DNA of 64,000 nucleotides from Sphingomonas sp. Leaf20 (GTDB taxonomy: Bacteria; Pseudomonadota; Alphaproteobacteria; Sphingomonadales; Sphingomonadaceae): positions 682,001 to 746,000 of the forward strand of contig NZ_LMKN01000001.1 of NCBI RefSeq assembly GCF_001421535.1, read 5' to 3'. The translations under genes and the position numbers were made by a program. This document shows positions 46,456 through 55,075 of this stretch, in pieces (positions within the stretch are counted from its first letter, which is position 1; each line of letters opens with the position of its first letter). Below the pieces are notes generated by a model, which saw only the letters and a list, made by a program, of their open reading frames with translations, searched no databases and had not been told where the DNA came from.

Positions 46456-48687
46456 ATGTTCGGATTTGGAACCACCAACAGCCTGACGATGGACAAGCCG
46501 CATCCGGACAGTCTTCTGGACAGCGGCGTGCAGGGCGTCATCGGCAAGCCGCTCGACCGGATCGACGGTCCGCTGAAGGTCAGCGGCACCGCGACCTATG
46601 CGGCGGAATATCAGTTCGACGACATGGCGTACGGCGTGCTCGTCGGCACGAAGATCTCCGCGGGCAAGGTCGTGTCGATCGACGTCGATGCCGTGAAGAG
46701 CATCCCCGGCGTGCTCGACGTCGTCACCGACTTCGACCAGTTCATCCGCGTGTCCGCACAGGGCGGCGCGACCGACGCACCGACGCAGGGCGTCAAGGAC
46801 ATCGCGTTCTTCGGCCAGATCGTGGCGATCGTGCTCGCCGAGAGCTTCGAGGTCGCGCGCGATGCGGCGGCCCGCCTGCCGATCGTCTATGACGAGGCGG
46901 AAGGCCAGTATGACTTCGCCGCGCACCGCGACGAGACGCGCACGCCCCCCGACGATGCCGCGCCGGCGCATTTCAAGCAGGGCGATGTCGACACGGCGAT
47001 GGCCGATGCGGCGGTGACGGTCGATTCGACCTATGTCACGCCAAGCCAGAATTCGGCGGCGATGGAGCCGCATGCCTCGACCGCGGTGTGGGAAGAGGAC
47101 GGCTCGCTGACGCTGTACGGCGCGTACCAGATGCCGACCTCGGACGCGCAGCAGCTGGCCAAGTCGCTCGGCCTGTCGGCGAAGAAGGTCCGGATCGTCG
47201 CGCGCTATATCGGCGGCGGGTTCGGATCGAAGCTCGGCATCGCGCCCGAGAGCGTCGCCGCGGCGATCGCCGCCAAGCAGCTCGGCCGTCCGGTCAAGGC
47301 GGTGATGTCGCGCCCGCAGGTCTTCGAGGCGACCGTACGTCGCTCGAACACCGAGCAGCGCGTCCGGCTCGCGGCGAACGCCGCGGGCAAGCTGACCGCG
47401 ATCGGGCACGAGACGCTCGCGTCGAACCAGTCGACCGAGGATTATTTCGAGCCCGCGGGCATCGGCACGCACCTGCTCTATGGCGGCGAGAACCGGCTGA
47501 TCACGCATGAGCTGGTCGACGTGAACCTCGTCCTGTCGGGCTCGATGCGCGCGCCGGGCGAAGCGGTCGGGATGCTCGCGCTCGAGGGTGCGATGGACGA
47601 GTTGGCCGAAAAGCTCGACATGGATCCGATCGAGCTGCGCAAGCGCAACGATCCGCGGATCGATCCGGAGAAGGACGTCCCTTATTCGTCGCGCAACCTG
47701 ACGCGCGCGCTCGACGAGGGTGCAGCCCGGTTCGGCTGGGACAAGCGGCAGAAGGCCGGCACGCGCCGCGAGGGCGAGTGGCTGATCGGCATGGGCGTTG
47801 CCTCGGCAGTGCGCGGCAACATGATGATGGAATCGTCCGCCAAGGTCGAGATCCATCCCGACGGCACCGCGACCGTGTCCTCAGCGATGACCGATATCGG
47901 CACGGGCAGCTACACGATCCTCGCGCAGATCGCATCTGAGATCCTCGGCATCCCGGTCGCCAATATCACCATGTCGCTCGGCGATACCAACGATCCCCCC
48001 GCGGCGGGTTCGGGCGGATCCTGGGGTGCGGCCTCGTCGGGGACCGCGGTGTATCTCGCCTGCGAGATGCTGCGCGGCAAGATCGCCAAGGCGATGGGCG
48101 TCGACGAGGACGGCCTGACGCTGAAGGACGGGAACGCGATCGGCGACAACCGCTCGACCCCGATCGGCGAGCTGGTCGGCAAGGGTCTCGAGGCGACCGG
48201 GCATATCAAGCCGGGCAAGCAGGAGAAGGAAACTTCGCAGGCAGGCTTCGGTGCGCATTTCGCCGAGGTCGCGGTCAACGTCATCACCGGTGAGACACGC
48301 GTGCGGCGGATGCTCGGGTCGTTCGCGGCGGGGCGTGTGCTCAACGCGAAGACCGCGCGGTCGCAGTGCCTCGGCGGGATGACCTTCGGCATCGGCACCG
48401 CGCTGACCGAGGATCTGATCCACGACACGCGCACTGGCAAGCTGGTGAACCACGATCTCGGCGAATATCACGTGCCGGCCAATGCGGACGTGCCGCAGAT
48501 GGACGTCCACTTCGTCGACGAGCGCGACATCCATGCGAACCCCATCCACGCGAAGGGTATCGGCGAGCTGGGGATCTCGGGCGCGGGCGCCGCGGTGGCG
48601 AACGCGGTGTATAATGCGACGGGGATCCGGGTGCGCGAGTTCCCGATCACGCTCGACAAGCTGCTGGATCAGTTGCCGGCGGTCTGA
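46456..48687 (+). CDS. Xanthine-dehydrogenase family molybdenum subunit (PaoC-like)
   Basis: A 743-residue catalytic subunit that binds the molybdenum cofactor, probably an aldehyde or N-heterocycle hydroxylase. ATG 46456 starts two bases behind the FAD gene. Landmarks are GKPLDRIDGPLKVSGTATYA, ARYIGGGFGSKLG near 250, GSMRAPGEAVGMLALEGAMDE (family Arg/pterin site) and the C-terminal GIGELGISGAGAAV with the catalytic Glu near residue 700. Substrate cannot be read from the sequence; PaoABC oxidises aromatic aldehydes. Confidence 0.94.
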   Translation: MFGFGTTNSLTMDKPHPDSLLDSGVQGVIGKPLDRIDGPLKVSGTATYAAEYQFDDMAYGVLVGTKISAGKVVSIDVDAVKSIPGVLDVVTDFDQFIRVSAQGGATDAPTQGVKDIAFFGQIVAIVLAESFEVARDAAARLPIVYDEAEGQYDFAAHRDETRTPPDDAAPAHFKQGDVDTAMADAAVTVDSTYVTPSQNSAAMEPHASTAVWEEDGSLTLYGAYQMPTSDAQQLAKSLGLSAKKVRIVARYIGGGFGSKLGIAPESVAAAIAAKQLGRPVKAVMSRPQVFEATVRRSNTEQRVRLAANAAGKLTAIGHETLASNQSTEDYFEPAGIGTHLLYGGENRLITHELVDVNLVLSGSMRAPGEAVGMLALEGAMDELAEKLDMDPIELRKRNDPRIDPEKDVPYSSRNLTRALDEGAARFGWDKRQKAGTRREGEWLIGMGVASAVRGNMMMESSAKVEIHPDGTATVSSAMTDIGTGSYTILAQIASEILGIPVANITMSLGDTNDPPAAGSGGSWGAASSGTAVYLACEMLRGKIAKAMGVDEDGLTLKDGNAIGDNRSTPIGELVGKGLEATGHIKPGKQEKETSQAGFGAHFAEVAVNVITGETRVRRMLGSFAAGRVLNAKTARSQCLGGMTFGIGTALTEDLIHDTRTGKLVNHDLGEYHVPANADVPQMDVHFVDERDIHANPIHAKGIGELGISGAGAAVANAVYNATGIRVREFPITLDKLLDQLPAV

Positions 48688-48730
48688 GGATCGGCTGTCT
48701 TCAGGTAGCGGCTACCCCGATCAGAAAATA

Positions 48731-48833
48731 CTTCCCCGGCGGAGGCCGGGGCCCAATTGGAAAGGCCTCGATAACGACGTGACGAGCGTCGTTATTGCCG
48801 TCCTCCAATTGGGCCCCGGCCTTCGCCGGGGTG
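48731..48833. repeat. Intergenic inverted repeat, family C
   Basis: CTTCCCCGGCGGAGGCCGGG then GCCCAATTGGAAAG, a spacer, and CTCCAATTGGGCCCCGGCCT with TCGCCGGGGTGG. It separates the two molybdenum-subunit genes; the spacer itself contains the inverted pair AACGACGTGACG/CGTCGTT. Confidence 0.88.
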
Positions 48834-48911
48834 GTACTGGGAGATCGGCAACGCCCCTCGTCAAACGTACCGCCCGCCCCTATCTTCCGCACTTCACCCG
48901 AGGATGCCAGA

Positions 48912-51116
48912 ATGAACGAACACGTGATGGATGCGGCGTTTCGGCCGGCGGGGCTTGGCCGTGCGAAACAGGGCGTTCTCGGGCTTGGGCTGGACCGGAT
49001 CGAAGGCCCCGCAAAGGTCACCGGCGTTGCGGATTACGCGTATGAAGGCACGCCCGACGGCATCGCCTATGCCGCGATCGTCGGTACGCCCGTCGGCAGC
49101 GGACGGATCCTCGGGATCGATGTCAGCGCCGCCGAGGCGCTACCCGGCGTGATTGCGGTCATTCACGATGACCCGCGCATGCCCGCGGGCGAGTCCAACT
49201 CGCGCGCGATGCCGCTGTGCGATACCGACGTCATCCTCCACCTCGGCCAGCCCGTCGCGATCGTCGTCGCGGAGGACCAGGCGATCGCGCGCGACGCCGC
49301 CGCGCTGGTGGTGGTCCGCACCGAAGCGGGCGAGGACCGGTTCGACGTCGAGGCACAGCCGGTCGATACCGAGCCCGAGATCGGCTTCCTTCCACCGATC
49401 GACAAGGGCGATCTCGACGCGGTGATGGCCGGTGCGGCGGTGACGTTCGACCAGACCTACACGACCCCCGTACACTTTCCCGCCGCGCTCGAACCGCATG
49501 CGACGACCGCCTCGTGGGAGAGCGGAAAGTTGACCGTGCGCTCGAGCAACCAGGTTATCGGCGGCGCACGCAAGACCATCGCCAAGGCGCTCAAGATCGA
49601 CGCGGACTCGGTGCGCGTGCTCGCGCCCTATGTCGGCGGCGGGTTCGGCGGGAAGACGGGCGTCGGCGCGGAGGCGATCCTCGCGGCGATCGCGGCGGAG
49701 GTCGTCGGGCGGCCGGTCAAGATCGCGCTGCCGCGCCGCCAGACCGCGTACATGGTCCACCACCGCTCGCACACGACGCAGCGGATCCGGATCGCCGCGG
49801 CCAAGGACGGCGTCATCCTCGGCATGGGGCATGAGAGCGTCGTCGCGCAGAACGACGATGGCGAGTTTCTCGAGCCGGTGCCGTTCGGAACGCTGCCGTT
49901 GTACCGGGGCGAAGCGCGGCGGTTCAAGACCGACCTCGTTCGCGTCGACCTGCCCGCGAGTGGCGCGGTGCGTGCGCCGGGCGAGGCGGTCGGCACGTTC
50001 GGCGTCGAATGCGCGATGGACGAGCTCGCCGAGCAGCTCGGGATCGATCCGATCGAGTTGCGCCGCCGCAACGAGCCTGAGACCGATCCGGTCAGCGGCA
50101 AGCCCTTCTCCACGCGGCGGATGCTCGATTGCTACGACCAGGGCGCCAAGCGGTTCGGCTGGCCCGCCACTTTGCCCGCGCCGGGATCGGTGCGCGAGGG
50201 CGAATGGCTGATCGGAATCGGCATGGCGGCGAGCCTGCGCGGCAACTTCACCGTCGAGGCGCAGGCGCGGGTGCGGCTGGAGGCGGATGGCCGCGCGACG
50301 GTCGAATGCGACATGACCGATATCGGCACGGGGACGTACACGATCCTCGCGCAGACCGCGGGCGAGATGCTCGGCCTGCCGGTCGCCGACGTGACTGTGC
50401 GGCTGGGCGACACCGATTTCCCGCCGAGCGCGGGGTCCGGCGGGTCGTTCGGCGCGGGGAGTGCTGCGTCGGCGGTGATGCTCGCCTGCGAGGATATCCT
50501 CGGCGAACTCGCGCTGCGGATGAATGCGGCACCCGAAGAGCTGAGCCTGCACGATGGCTGCGTGAGCGCGGGCGGGCGGCAGGTGGCGCTGGCCGACCTC
50601 GTCCGCGGCGAGCCGATCGTCGCGATGGGCAAGACCGGGCCGGGCAAAGAGAGCAAGCGCACCAGCCAGGCGAGCCACGGCGCGCACTTCGTCGAGGTCG
50701 CGGTCAACGCGGTGACGGGCGAGACGCGCGTGCGGCGGATGCTCGGCGTGTTCGATGTCGGGCGCGTGCTCAACCGCAAGACCGCCACGAGCCAGATCAC
50801 CGGCGGGATGGCGTGGGGAATCGCCTATGCGCTCAGCGAAGAGGGGATCGTCGACACGCGGACGGGCGCGTTCGTGAACCCCGATTTCGGCGAATATCAC
50901 GTCGCGGTGAACGCCGACATTCCGCAGCTCGAGGTGCATTTCATCGAGGAGATCGACGACTCCGCCAATCCGGCCGGCGCCAAGGGGGTCGGCGAGCTCG
51001 GCATCTCGGGCGCAGGCGCGGCGGTGGCGAACGCGATCTACAACGCGACCGGCGTGCGGGTGCGCGATTTCCCGGTGACGCTCGACAAGCTGCTCGAGGG
51101 CTTGCCCGCGATATAA
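48912..51116 (+). CDS. Second xanthine-dehydrogenase family molybdenum subunit
   Basis: A 734-residue paralogue of the preceding Mo subunit, similar over its full length. ATG 48912 (MNEHVMDAAFRPAGLGRAKQ). It keeps APYVGGGFGGKTG, SGAVRAPGEAVGTFGVECAM and the catalytic GVGELGISGAGAAV near residue 685. It has no FeS or FAD subunit of its own, so it may use the PaoA/PaoB-like partners just upstream and give the organism a second substrate range. There is no sign of decay. Confidence 0.93.
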   Translation: MNEHVMDAAFRPAGLGRAKQGVLGLGLDRIEGPAKVTGVADYAYEGTPDGIAYAAIVGTPVGSGRILGIDVSAAEALPGVIAVIHDDPRMPAGESNSRAMPLCDTDVILHLGQPVAIVVAEDQAIARDAAALVVVRTEAGEDRFDVEAQPVDTEPEIGFLPPIDKGDLDAVMAGAAVTFDQTYTTPVHFPAALEPHATTASWESGKLTVRSSNQVIGGARKTIAKALKIDADSVRVLAPYVGGGFGGKTGVGAEAILAAIAAEVVGRPVKIALPRRQTAYMVHHRSHTTQRIRIAAAKDGVILGMGHESVVAQNDDGEFLEPVPFGTLPLYRGEARRFKTDLVRVDLPASGAVRAPGEAVGTFGVECAMDELAEQLGIDPIELRRRNEPETDPVSGKPFSTRRMLDCYDQGAKRFGWPATLPAPGSVREGEWLIGIGMAASLRGNFTVEAQARVRLEADGRATVECDMTDIGTGTYTILAQTAGEMLGLPVADVTVRLGDTDFPPSAGSGGSFGAGSAASAVMLACEDILGELALRMNAAPEELSLHDGCVSAGGRQVALADLVRGEPIVAMGKTGPGKESKRTSQASHGAHFVEVAVNAVTGETRVRRMLGVFDVGRVLNRKTATSQITGGMAWGIAYALSEEGIVDTRTGAFVNPDFGEYHVAVNADIPQLEVHFIEEIDDSANPAGAKGVGELGISGAGAAVANAIYNATGVRVRDFPVTLDKLLEGLPAI

Positions 51117-51162
51117 GGTCTGTTCCCACGCCGATGCGGAGGAACGAGAAGAGAGAGAAGAC

Positions 51163-52086
51163 ATGGCCGAGAACGATAGCGTGATTGCCGCCGCCAAGGC
51201 ATGGAAGGGCGAGAAGATGGCGATCGCCACGGTCGTCTCGACTTGGGGATCCGCGCCGCGACCCAAGGGGAGCCACATGCTCGTCCACGCCGATGGCCGG
51301 TTCGAGGGATCGGTGTCGGGCGGCTGCGTCGAGAGCGATATCCTCGCGACCGCCGCCGAGGTGATCGCGGGTGCGCCGTTCCAGGTCCGCAACTATGGCG
51401 TCGCGGATGCAGCAGCCTGGGAAGTCGGGCTGCCGTGCGGCGGCGAGATCGCGGTGATGGTGCAGCCCGTCTCGGCCGAGGGGTTCGATCCCGAACTGTT
51501 CGACCGGATCGCCGATGCGCGCGACCAGGGCGATGCGCTGACCGTCTCCACCGACCTCAAGACCGGGCACAGCGACGCGCGCCCGCTCGAGACGGGCGAG
51601 GTCTTCCTCAATCGCTACGATCCGCCGCGCCGCCTGCTGATCGTTGGCGCGGTGCAGATCGCGCAGGCACTGGTCGGGCTCGCGCGCGAGCTCGGGATCG
51701 CCACCGTCGTGATCGATCCGCGCGCGCGGTTCCTGACCGACGAACGGTTTCCGGGCGTCACGCTTGACGATCGCTGGCCCGACGAGGCGATCGCGGCGTA
51801 TCGACCGGGTCCGTCGACCGCGGTCGTCACGCTGAGCCACGACATCAAGATCGACGACCCCGCGCTGATCGCCGCGCTTGCCAGCGACGCCGCCTATGTC
51901 GGCGCGCTCGGCAGCCGCAAGAGCCATGCGGCGCGGCGCGAGCGGCTTGCATCCGAGGGCGTTACGGCCGAGGCTATCGACCGGATCGATGCGCCGGTCG
52001 GAGTCGATATCGGCGCGATCGGGCCATCGGAAATCGCGCTGTCGATCGCGGCGGCGATGATCGGAGCATTCCATGATCGCGGCTGA
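51163..52086 (+). CDS. XdhC-family molybdenum cofactor insertion chaperone (PaoD-like)
   Basis: A 307-residue XdhC/CoxF-type chaperone which holds the mature (sulfurated) molybdenum cofactor and inserts it in the Mo subunit. The N-terminal XdhC domain has STWGSAPRPKGSHMLVH and GSVSGGCVES; the C-terminal Rossmann part has LLIVGAVQIAQALVGLA, ARFLTDERF and AYVGALGSRKSHAARRERL. It follows the second Mo subunit and precedes mocA, the gene set of a cytosine-dinucleotide-type enzyme. Confidence 0.93.
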   Translation: MAENDSVIAAAKAWKGEKMAIATVVSTWGSAPRPKGSHMLVHADGRFEGSVSGGCVESDILATAAEVIAGAPFQVRNYGVADAAAWEVGLPCGGEIAVMVQPVSAEGFDPELFDRIADARDQGDALTVSTDLKTGHSDARPLETGEVFLNRYDPPRRLLIVGAVQIAQALVGLARELGIATVVIDPRARFLTDERFPGVTLDDRWPDEAIAAYRPGPSTAVVTLSHDIKIDDPALIAALASDAAYVGALGSRKSHAARRERLASEGVTAEAIDRIDAPVGVDIGAIGPSEIALSIAAAMIGAFHDRG

Positions 52087-52690
52087 AGACGTCGTCCTCA
52101 TCCTGCTCGCCGCCGGGCGGTCCGAGCGGTTCGGCATTCCGAACAAGCTCGAAGTGCCGTTCCTCAACAAGCCGCTCGGGCTGCACGTCGTCACCGCGTT
52201 CGAGAATATCCCGTTCAAGCGGCGGCTGGCGGTCACCGACGGGTGCAAGCTCGACTTCATCAGCGAGCGGTTCGAGGTCGTCCACAATGACGACGCGGCC
52301 TCGGGCATGTCGCAGTCGGTGAAGCTCGGCGTGCAGCGTGCGAAGGACGACGGCGCCGCGGCGGTGCTGATCGCGCTCGCCGACATGCCGCGCGTCACCG
52401 CGGCGCATGTCTACCGCATGCTCGATGCCGCCGACAGCGCGGACGCGGTGGTCGCGTCGAGCGATGGCGAGAAGCCGAGCCCGCCTGCGCTGTTCGGGCG
52501 CGGGCGGTACGATTTCCTGCTGACTCTCGACGGCGATGCGGGCGCGCGCGATCTGGTCAAGGCGGGGCGCCACGTCGTCACCGCGCCCGCCGAGCTGATC
52601 GACATCGACACGCCCGAGGATCTGGAGAGGCTGCAGGCGCTCGTCCACGATCCCCGCGCGGCGATCACTCGTGCCTTAACGCGTCGATAG
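52073..52690 (+). CDS. mocA: Molybdenum cofactor cytidylyltransferase
   Basis: A 205-residue MocA-type nucleotidyltransferase (NTP_transf_3 fold) that adds CMP to the molybdenum cofactor to give the dinucleotide form used by PaoABC-type enzymes. The nucleotide-binding loop is LLAAGRSERFGIPNKLEVP split as LLAAGRSERFG, then HNDDAASGMSQSVKLG and ALADMPRVT. It overlaps the XdhC gene by 14 bases. The choice of CMP over GMP is inferred from the family and context. Confidence 0.88.
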   Translation: MIAAEDVVLILLAAGRSERFGIPNKLEVPFLNKPLGLHVVTAFENIPFKRRLAVTDGCKLDFISERFEVVHNDDAASGMSQSVKLGVQRAKDDGAAAVLIALADMPRVTAAHVYRMLDAADSADAVVASSDGEKPSPPALFGRGRYDFLLTLDGDAGARDLVKAGRHVVTAPAELIDIDTPEDLERLQALVHDPRAAITRALTRR

Positions 52691-53873
52691 GGTTCATCGC
52701 CGCGGCGCGGCGCGCGGGGAAATAGCCGAACACGACGCCGATCACCGCGGAGATCGCGAACGCGAAGATGTTGATCTCGGGCACGAAGATCCACTGCACC
52801 TTGATGAGCGGCGCGATGACCGCGATCGCGAGCTGCGCGATGACGAGCCCGACAAGGCCGCCGAGACACGACAGCACGATCGCCTCGACGAGGAACTGCA
52901 ACAGCACCTCGCGCGCGACCGCGCCGATCGCGAGGCGGATGCCGATCTCACGCGTCCGCTCGGTCACCGACACCAGCATGATGTTCATGATCCCGATCCC
53001 GCCGACGACCAGGCTGATCCCCGCGACCGCGGCGACGATCCCGGTCAGCAGCGTCGTCGTGCCCGTCAGCGTGTCCGAGATCTGCTTGGTGTCGAAGATG
53101 TTGAAATCATCTTCCTTGCCGCCGGTGATTGTCCGGCGCTCGCGCAGCAGGTCGGTGATCGACGCCTGAACCGTCGCGGTCGAGAATTTCTGGTCGACGC
53201 CCACCAGCATCAGGCGGATGTCGCGGTTGCCGGTGAAACGCCGCTGGACCGCCTTGAGCGGCATGATGACGACGTCGTCCTGATCGCCGCCAAAGCCCGC
53301 CTGCCCGCGCGTCGACAGCACGCCGATCACGTCGCAGCTGATCGCGCCGATCCGCATGCGGAGGCCCACCGCGTCGCCGCCGCGGAACAGGTTGGTGCGC
53401 ACCGTATTGCCGATGATGCACACCGCCTTGCCCGATGCCTCCTCGAGCGGGGTGAAGATCCGCCCGGTCGCGAGCGGCCAGGGCTGGACCTGGAAATAGG
53501 CGCTGGTGGTGCCGTTGATCGTCGTCGACCAGTTCGCGCCCTCGTAGATGGCGGTCGCGGTCGCCTGTGCCTGCGGCGCGACCGCGGTGACGCCGGTGAC
53601 CTGGTTGGCGATCGCCTCGACATCCTCGGGTTTGAAGTCGGGCGGGCGCGGCCCGCCGCCACCGCGGCCGAAGCCCTGGCCCGGACGGATCTGGAGGATG
53701 TTGGTGCCGAGCGCGGAGATCGACTGCTGCACCGCCGCGGTGGTCGCCTTGCCGAGCGTGACCATCGTGACGACCGCGCCGACGCCGATGACGATGCCGA
53801 GGATGGTCAGGAACGACCGCAGCAGATGCCGCCGGATCGACCGCAGCGCGAGCGAGAGCGTGGTGCCGAACAT
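52665..53873 (-). CDS. ABC transporter permease, MacB type
   Basis: A 402-residue MacB-like permease without its own ATPase domain. The N-terminal helix (LLRSFLTILGIVIGVGAVVTM), a periplasmic MacB core domain (about 50-265) and three C-terminal helices of the FtsX domain (ISLVVGGIGIMNIMLVSVTERTREIGIRLAIGA in pieces, VLSCLGGLVGLVIAQLAI, INIFAFAISAVIGVVFGYFP) are seen. It works with the ATPase at 54320 and the adaptor at 55065. The 3' ends of this gene and mocA overlap by 26 bases, tail to tail. Confidence 0.92.
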   Translation of the reverse strand: MFGTTLSLALRSIRRHLLRSFLTILGIVIGVGAVVTMVTLGKATTAAVQQSISALGTNILQIRPGQGFGRGGGGPRPPDFKPEDVEAIANQVTGVTAVAPQAQATATAIYEGANWSTTINGTTSAYFQVQPWPLATGRIFTPLEEASGKAVCIIGNTVRTNLFRGGDAVGLRMRIGAISCDVIGVLSTRGQAGFGGDQDDVVIMPLKAVQRRFTGNRDIRLMLVGVDQKFSTATVQASITDLLRERRTITGGKEDDFNIFDTKQISDTLTGTTTLLTGIVAAVAGISLVVGGIGIMNIMLVSVTERTREIGIRLAIGAVAREVLLQFLVEAIVLSCLGGLVGLVIAQLAIAVIAPLIKVQWIFVPEINIFAFAISAVIGVVFGYFPARRAAAMNPIDALRHE

Positions 53874-53876
53874 GAC

Positions 53877-54239
53877 TTAAAGCCCCTCCCCTTCAGGGGA
53901 GGGGTTGGGGTGGGGCAGCCGCCACTGCGCACGCGCCGGCAACGACTGCGCGACCGCAAGGACGTGGAGCAGAACGCCCTCGGCATTCTCCATCACGTCC
54001 GTGTTGTCGACCCGTATGGTCGTGAAGCCCGCATCCTGCATCAGGGCGTCCCTGTTTCGATCGATTTCGGGGTCGTGGGTGTGCCCATCGACTTCGACGA
54101 CCAACCCGATGGCCGGGCAGAAGAAGTCGACGATCCGGCTGCCGAGCACGGCTTGTCTACGGAATTTGAAGCCGCCGAGCCGACTGTTGGACAGACCGCG
54201 CCATAGGCGCTTCTCGGGCTCTGTCGGTTCTCGACGCAT
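53877..54239 (-). CDS. DUF559 endonuclease-like protein in a repeat-bounded cassette
   Basis: A DUF559 (Vsr-like PD-(D/E)XK) protein: TEPEKRLWRGLSNSRLGGFK, RRQAVLGSRIVDFFCPAIGL with the catalytic Asp, VVEVDGHTHD with the ExD pair, and TTIRVDNTDVMENAEGVL. With ATG 54239 it has 120 residues. A GTG at 54323 would give 148 residues, its first part coming from a repeat, and would overlap the ATPase stop (GTGA). The C-terminus PHPNPSPEGEGL is also repeat-encoded. It separates the ATPase and permease genes of one exporter. DUF559 genes are widely scattered in bacteria; function is unknown. Confidence 0.85.
   Translation of the reverse strand: MRREPTEPEKRLWRGLSNSRLGGFKFRRQAVLGSRIVDFFCPAIGLVVEVDGHTHDPEIDRNRDALMQDAGFTTIRVDNTDVMENAEGVLLHVLAVAQSLPARAQWRLPHPNPSPEGEGL
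53879..53915. repeat. Left 37-bp terminal inverted repeat of the DUF559 cassette
   Basis: AAAGCCCCTCCCCTTCAGGG continuing GAGGGGTTGGGGTGGGG. It is the exact reverse complement of 54268-54304 over all 37 bases. It starts on the last base of the DUF559 stop codon and ends up five bases from the permease start. Confidence 0.92.
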
Positions 54240-54267
54240 GTGCGTTGCGCGGGTGGCAAGCGGTGTT

Positions 54268-54304
54268 CCCCACCCCAACCCCTCCCCTGAAGGGGAGGGG
54301 CTTT
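54268..54304. repeat. Right 37-bp terminal inverted repeat of the DUF559 cassette
   Basis: CCCCACCCCAACCCCTCCCC continuing TGAAGGGGAGGGGCTTT, an exact inverse of 53879-53915. It ends 15 bases from the ATPase stop codon. Each repeat itself contains a small palindrome (CCCCTCCCCTTCAGGGGAGGGG type). Confidence 0.92.
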
Positions 54305-54319
54305 GAAGGATCTCGACGC

Positions 54320-55075
54320 TCACGATTCCACCCTCTCGCCCTGGCGGTGCTGGCTTTCGATGCGTTCCACTAGGCCGTCCCTGAAATGCACGACGGTGCG
54401 CGCGAACGCGGCCATGTCGGGTTCGTGCGTGACCATCAGCACGGTGATCCCCTGCTCCGCGTTGAGCCGCGTCAGCAGCTGCATGATCTCGACCGAGCGT
54501 TCGCTGTCGAGGTTGCCGGTCGGCTCGTCCGCGAGCAGCACGTCGGGGCTGGTCACCAGCGCGCGCGCGATCGCCACGCGCTGCTGCTGGCCGCCCGACA
54601 GCTCGGCGGGCGTGTGGTCCCACCAGTCGGCGAGACCGACCGTGTCGAGGCTCGCCATCGCCGCCGCACGCCGGGCGCGCTTCTCGTCGCCGCGATAGAG
54701 GAGCGGGAGCTCGACATTCTCGAGCGCCGACGTCCGGCTCAGCAGGTTGAAACCCTGGAAGACGAACCCGAGATATTTCCGCCGGAGCAGCGCGCGCTGA
54801 TCGCGGTCGAGCGTTTCGACATGGTGCCCGCGGAACAGGAAGGTCCCGTCGCTCGGCACGTCGAGGCAGCCGAGGATGTTCATCGTCGTCGACTTGCCCG
54901 ACCCCGACGGCCCCATCACCGCGACGAAATCGCCCGCCGCGATGTCGAGGTCGACACCCTTCAGCGCCTGGAACATCGTCGCGCCCTGCCCGTACGTCTT
55001 GGTGACTCCGCGCAGCGAGATAAGCGCCGGCGGGCCGTCCGGGCCCGCGGCGATGATGGGGGCGTTACTGGCCAC
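54320..55075 (-). CDS. ABC transporter ATP-binding protein, MacB type
   Basis: A 251-residue ATPase. The GTG at 55075 overlaps the stop of the adaptor gene by 11 bases and gives MASNAPIIAAGPDGPPAL; codons upstream lie in the adaptor gene. Walker A GPSGSGKST (near 55), Q-loop FVFQGFNLL, signature LSGGQQQRVAIARAL and Walker B VLLADEPTGNLDSE are intact, and the sequence is of the MacB/LolD class. It powers the permease at 52665; the two are separated by the DUF559 cassette. Confidence 0.95.
   Translation of the reverse strand: MASNAPIIAAGPDGPPALISLRGVTKTYGQGATMFQALKGVDLDIAAGDFVAVMGPSGSGKSTTMNILGCLDVPSDGTFLFRGHHVETLDRDQRALLRRKYLGFVFQGFNLLSRTSALENVELPLLYRGDEKRARRAAAMASLDTVGLADWWDHTPAELSGGQQQRVAIARALVTSPDVLLADEPTGNLDSERSVEIMQLLTRLNAEQGITVLMVTHEPDMAAFARTVVHFRDGLVERIESQHRQGERVES

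Noticed and set aside
48912..51116. Second molybdenum subunit as a pseudogene or truncated duplicate
   Set aside because: The frame is complete, of normal length, and retains the catalytic Glu and cofactor motifs.
53877..54304. A complete insertion sequence
   Set aside because: It has perfect inverted ends but encodes a DUF559 protein, not a transposase, and no flanking target duplication can be recognised.
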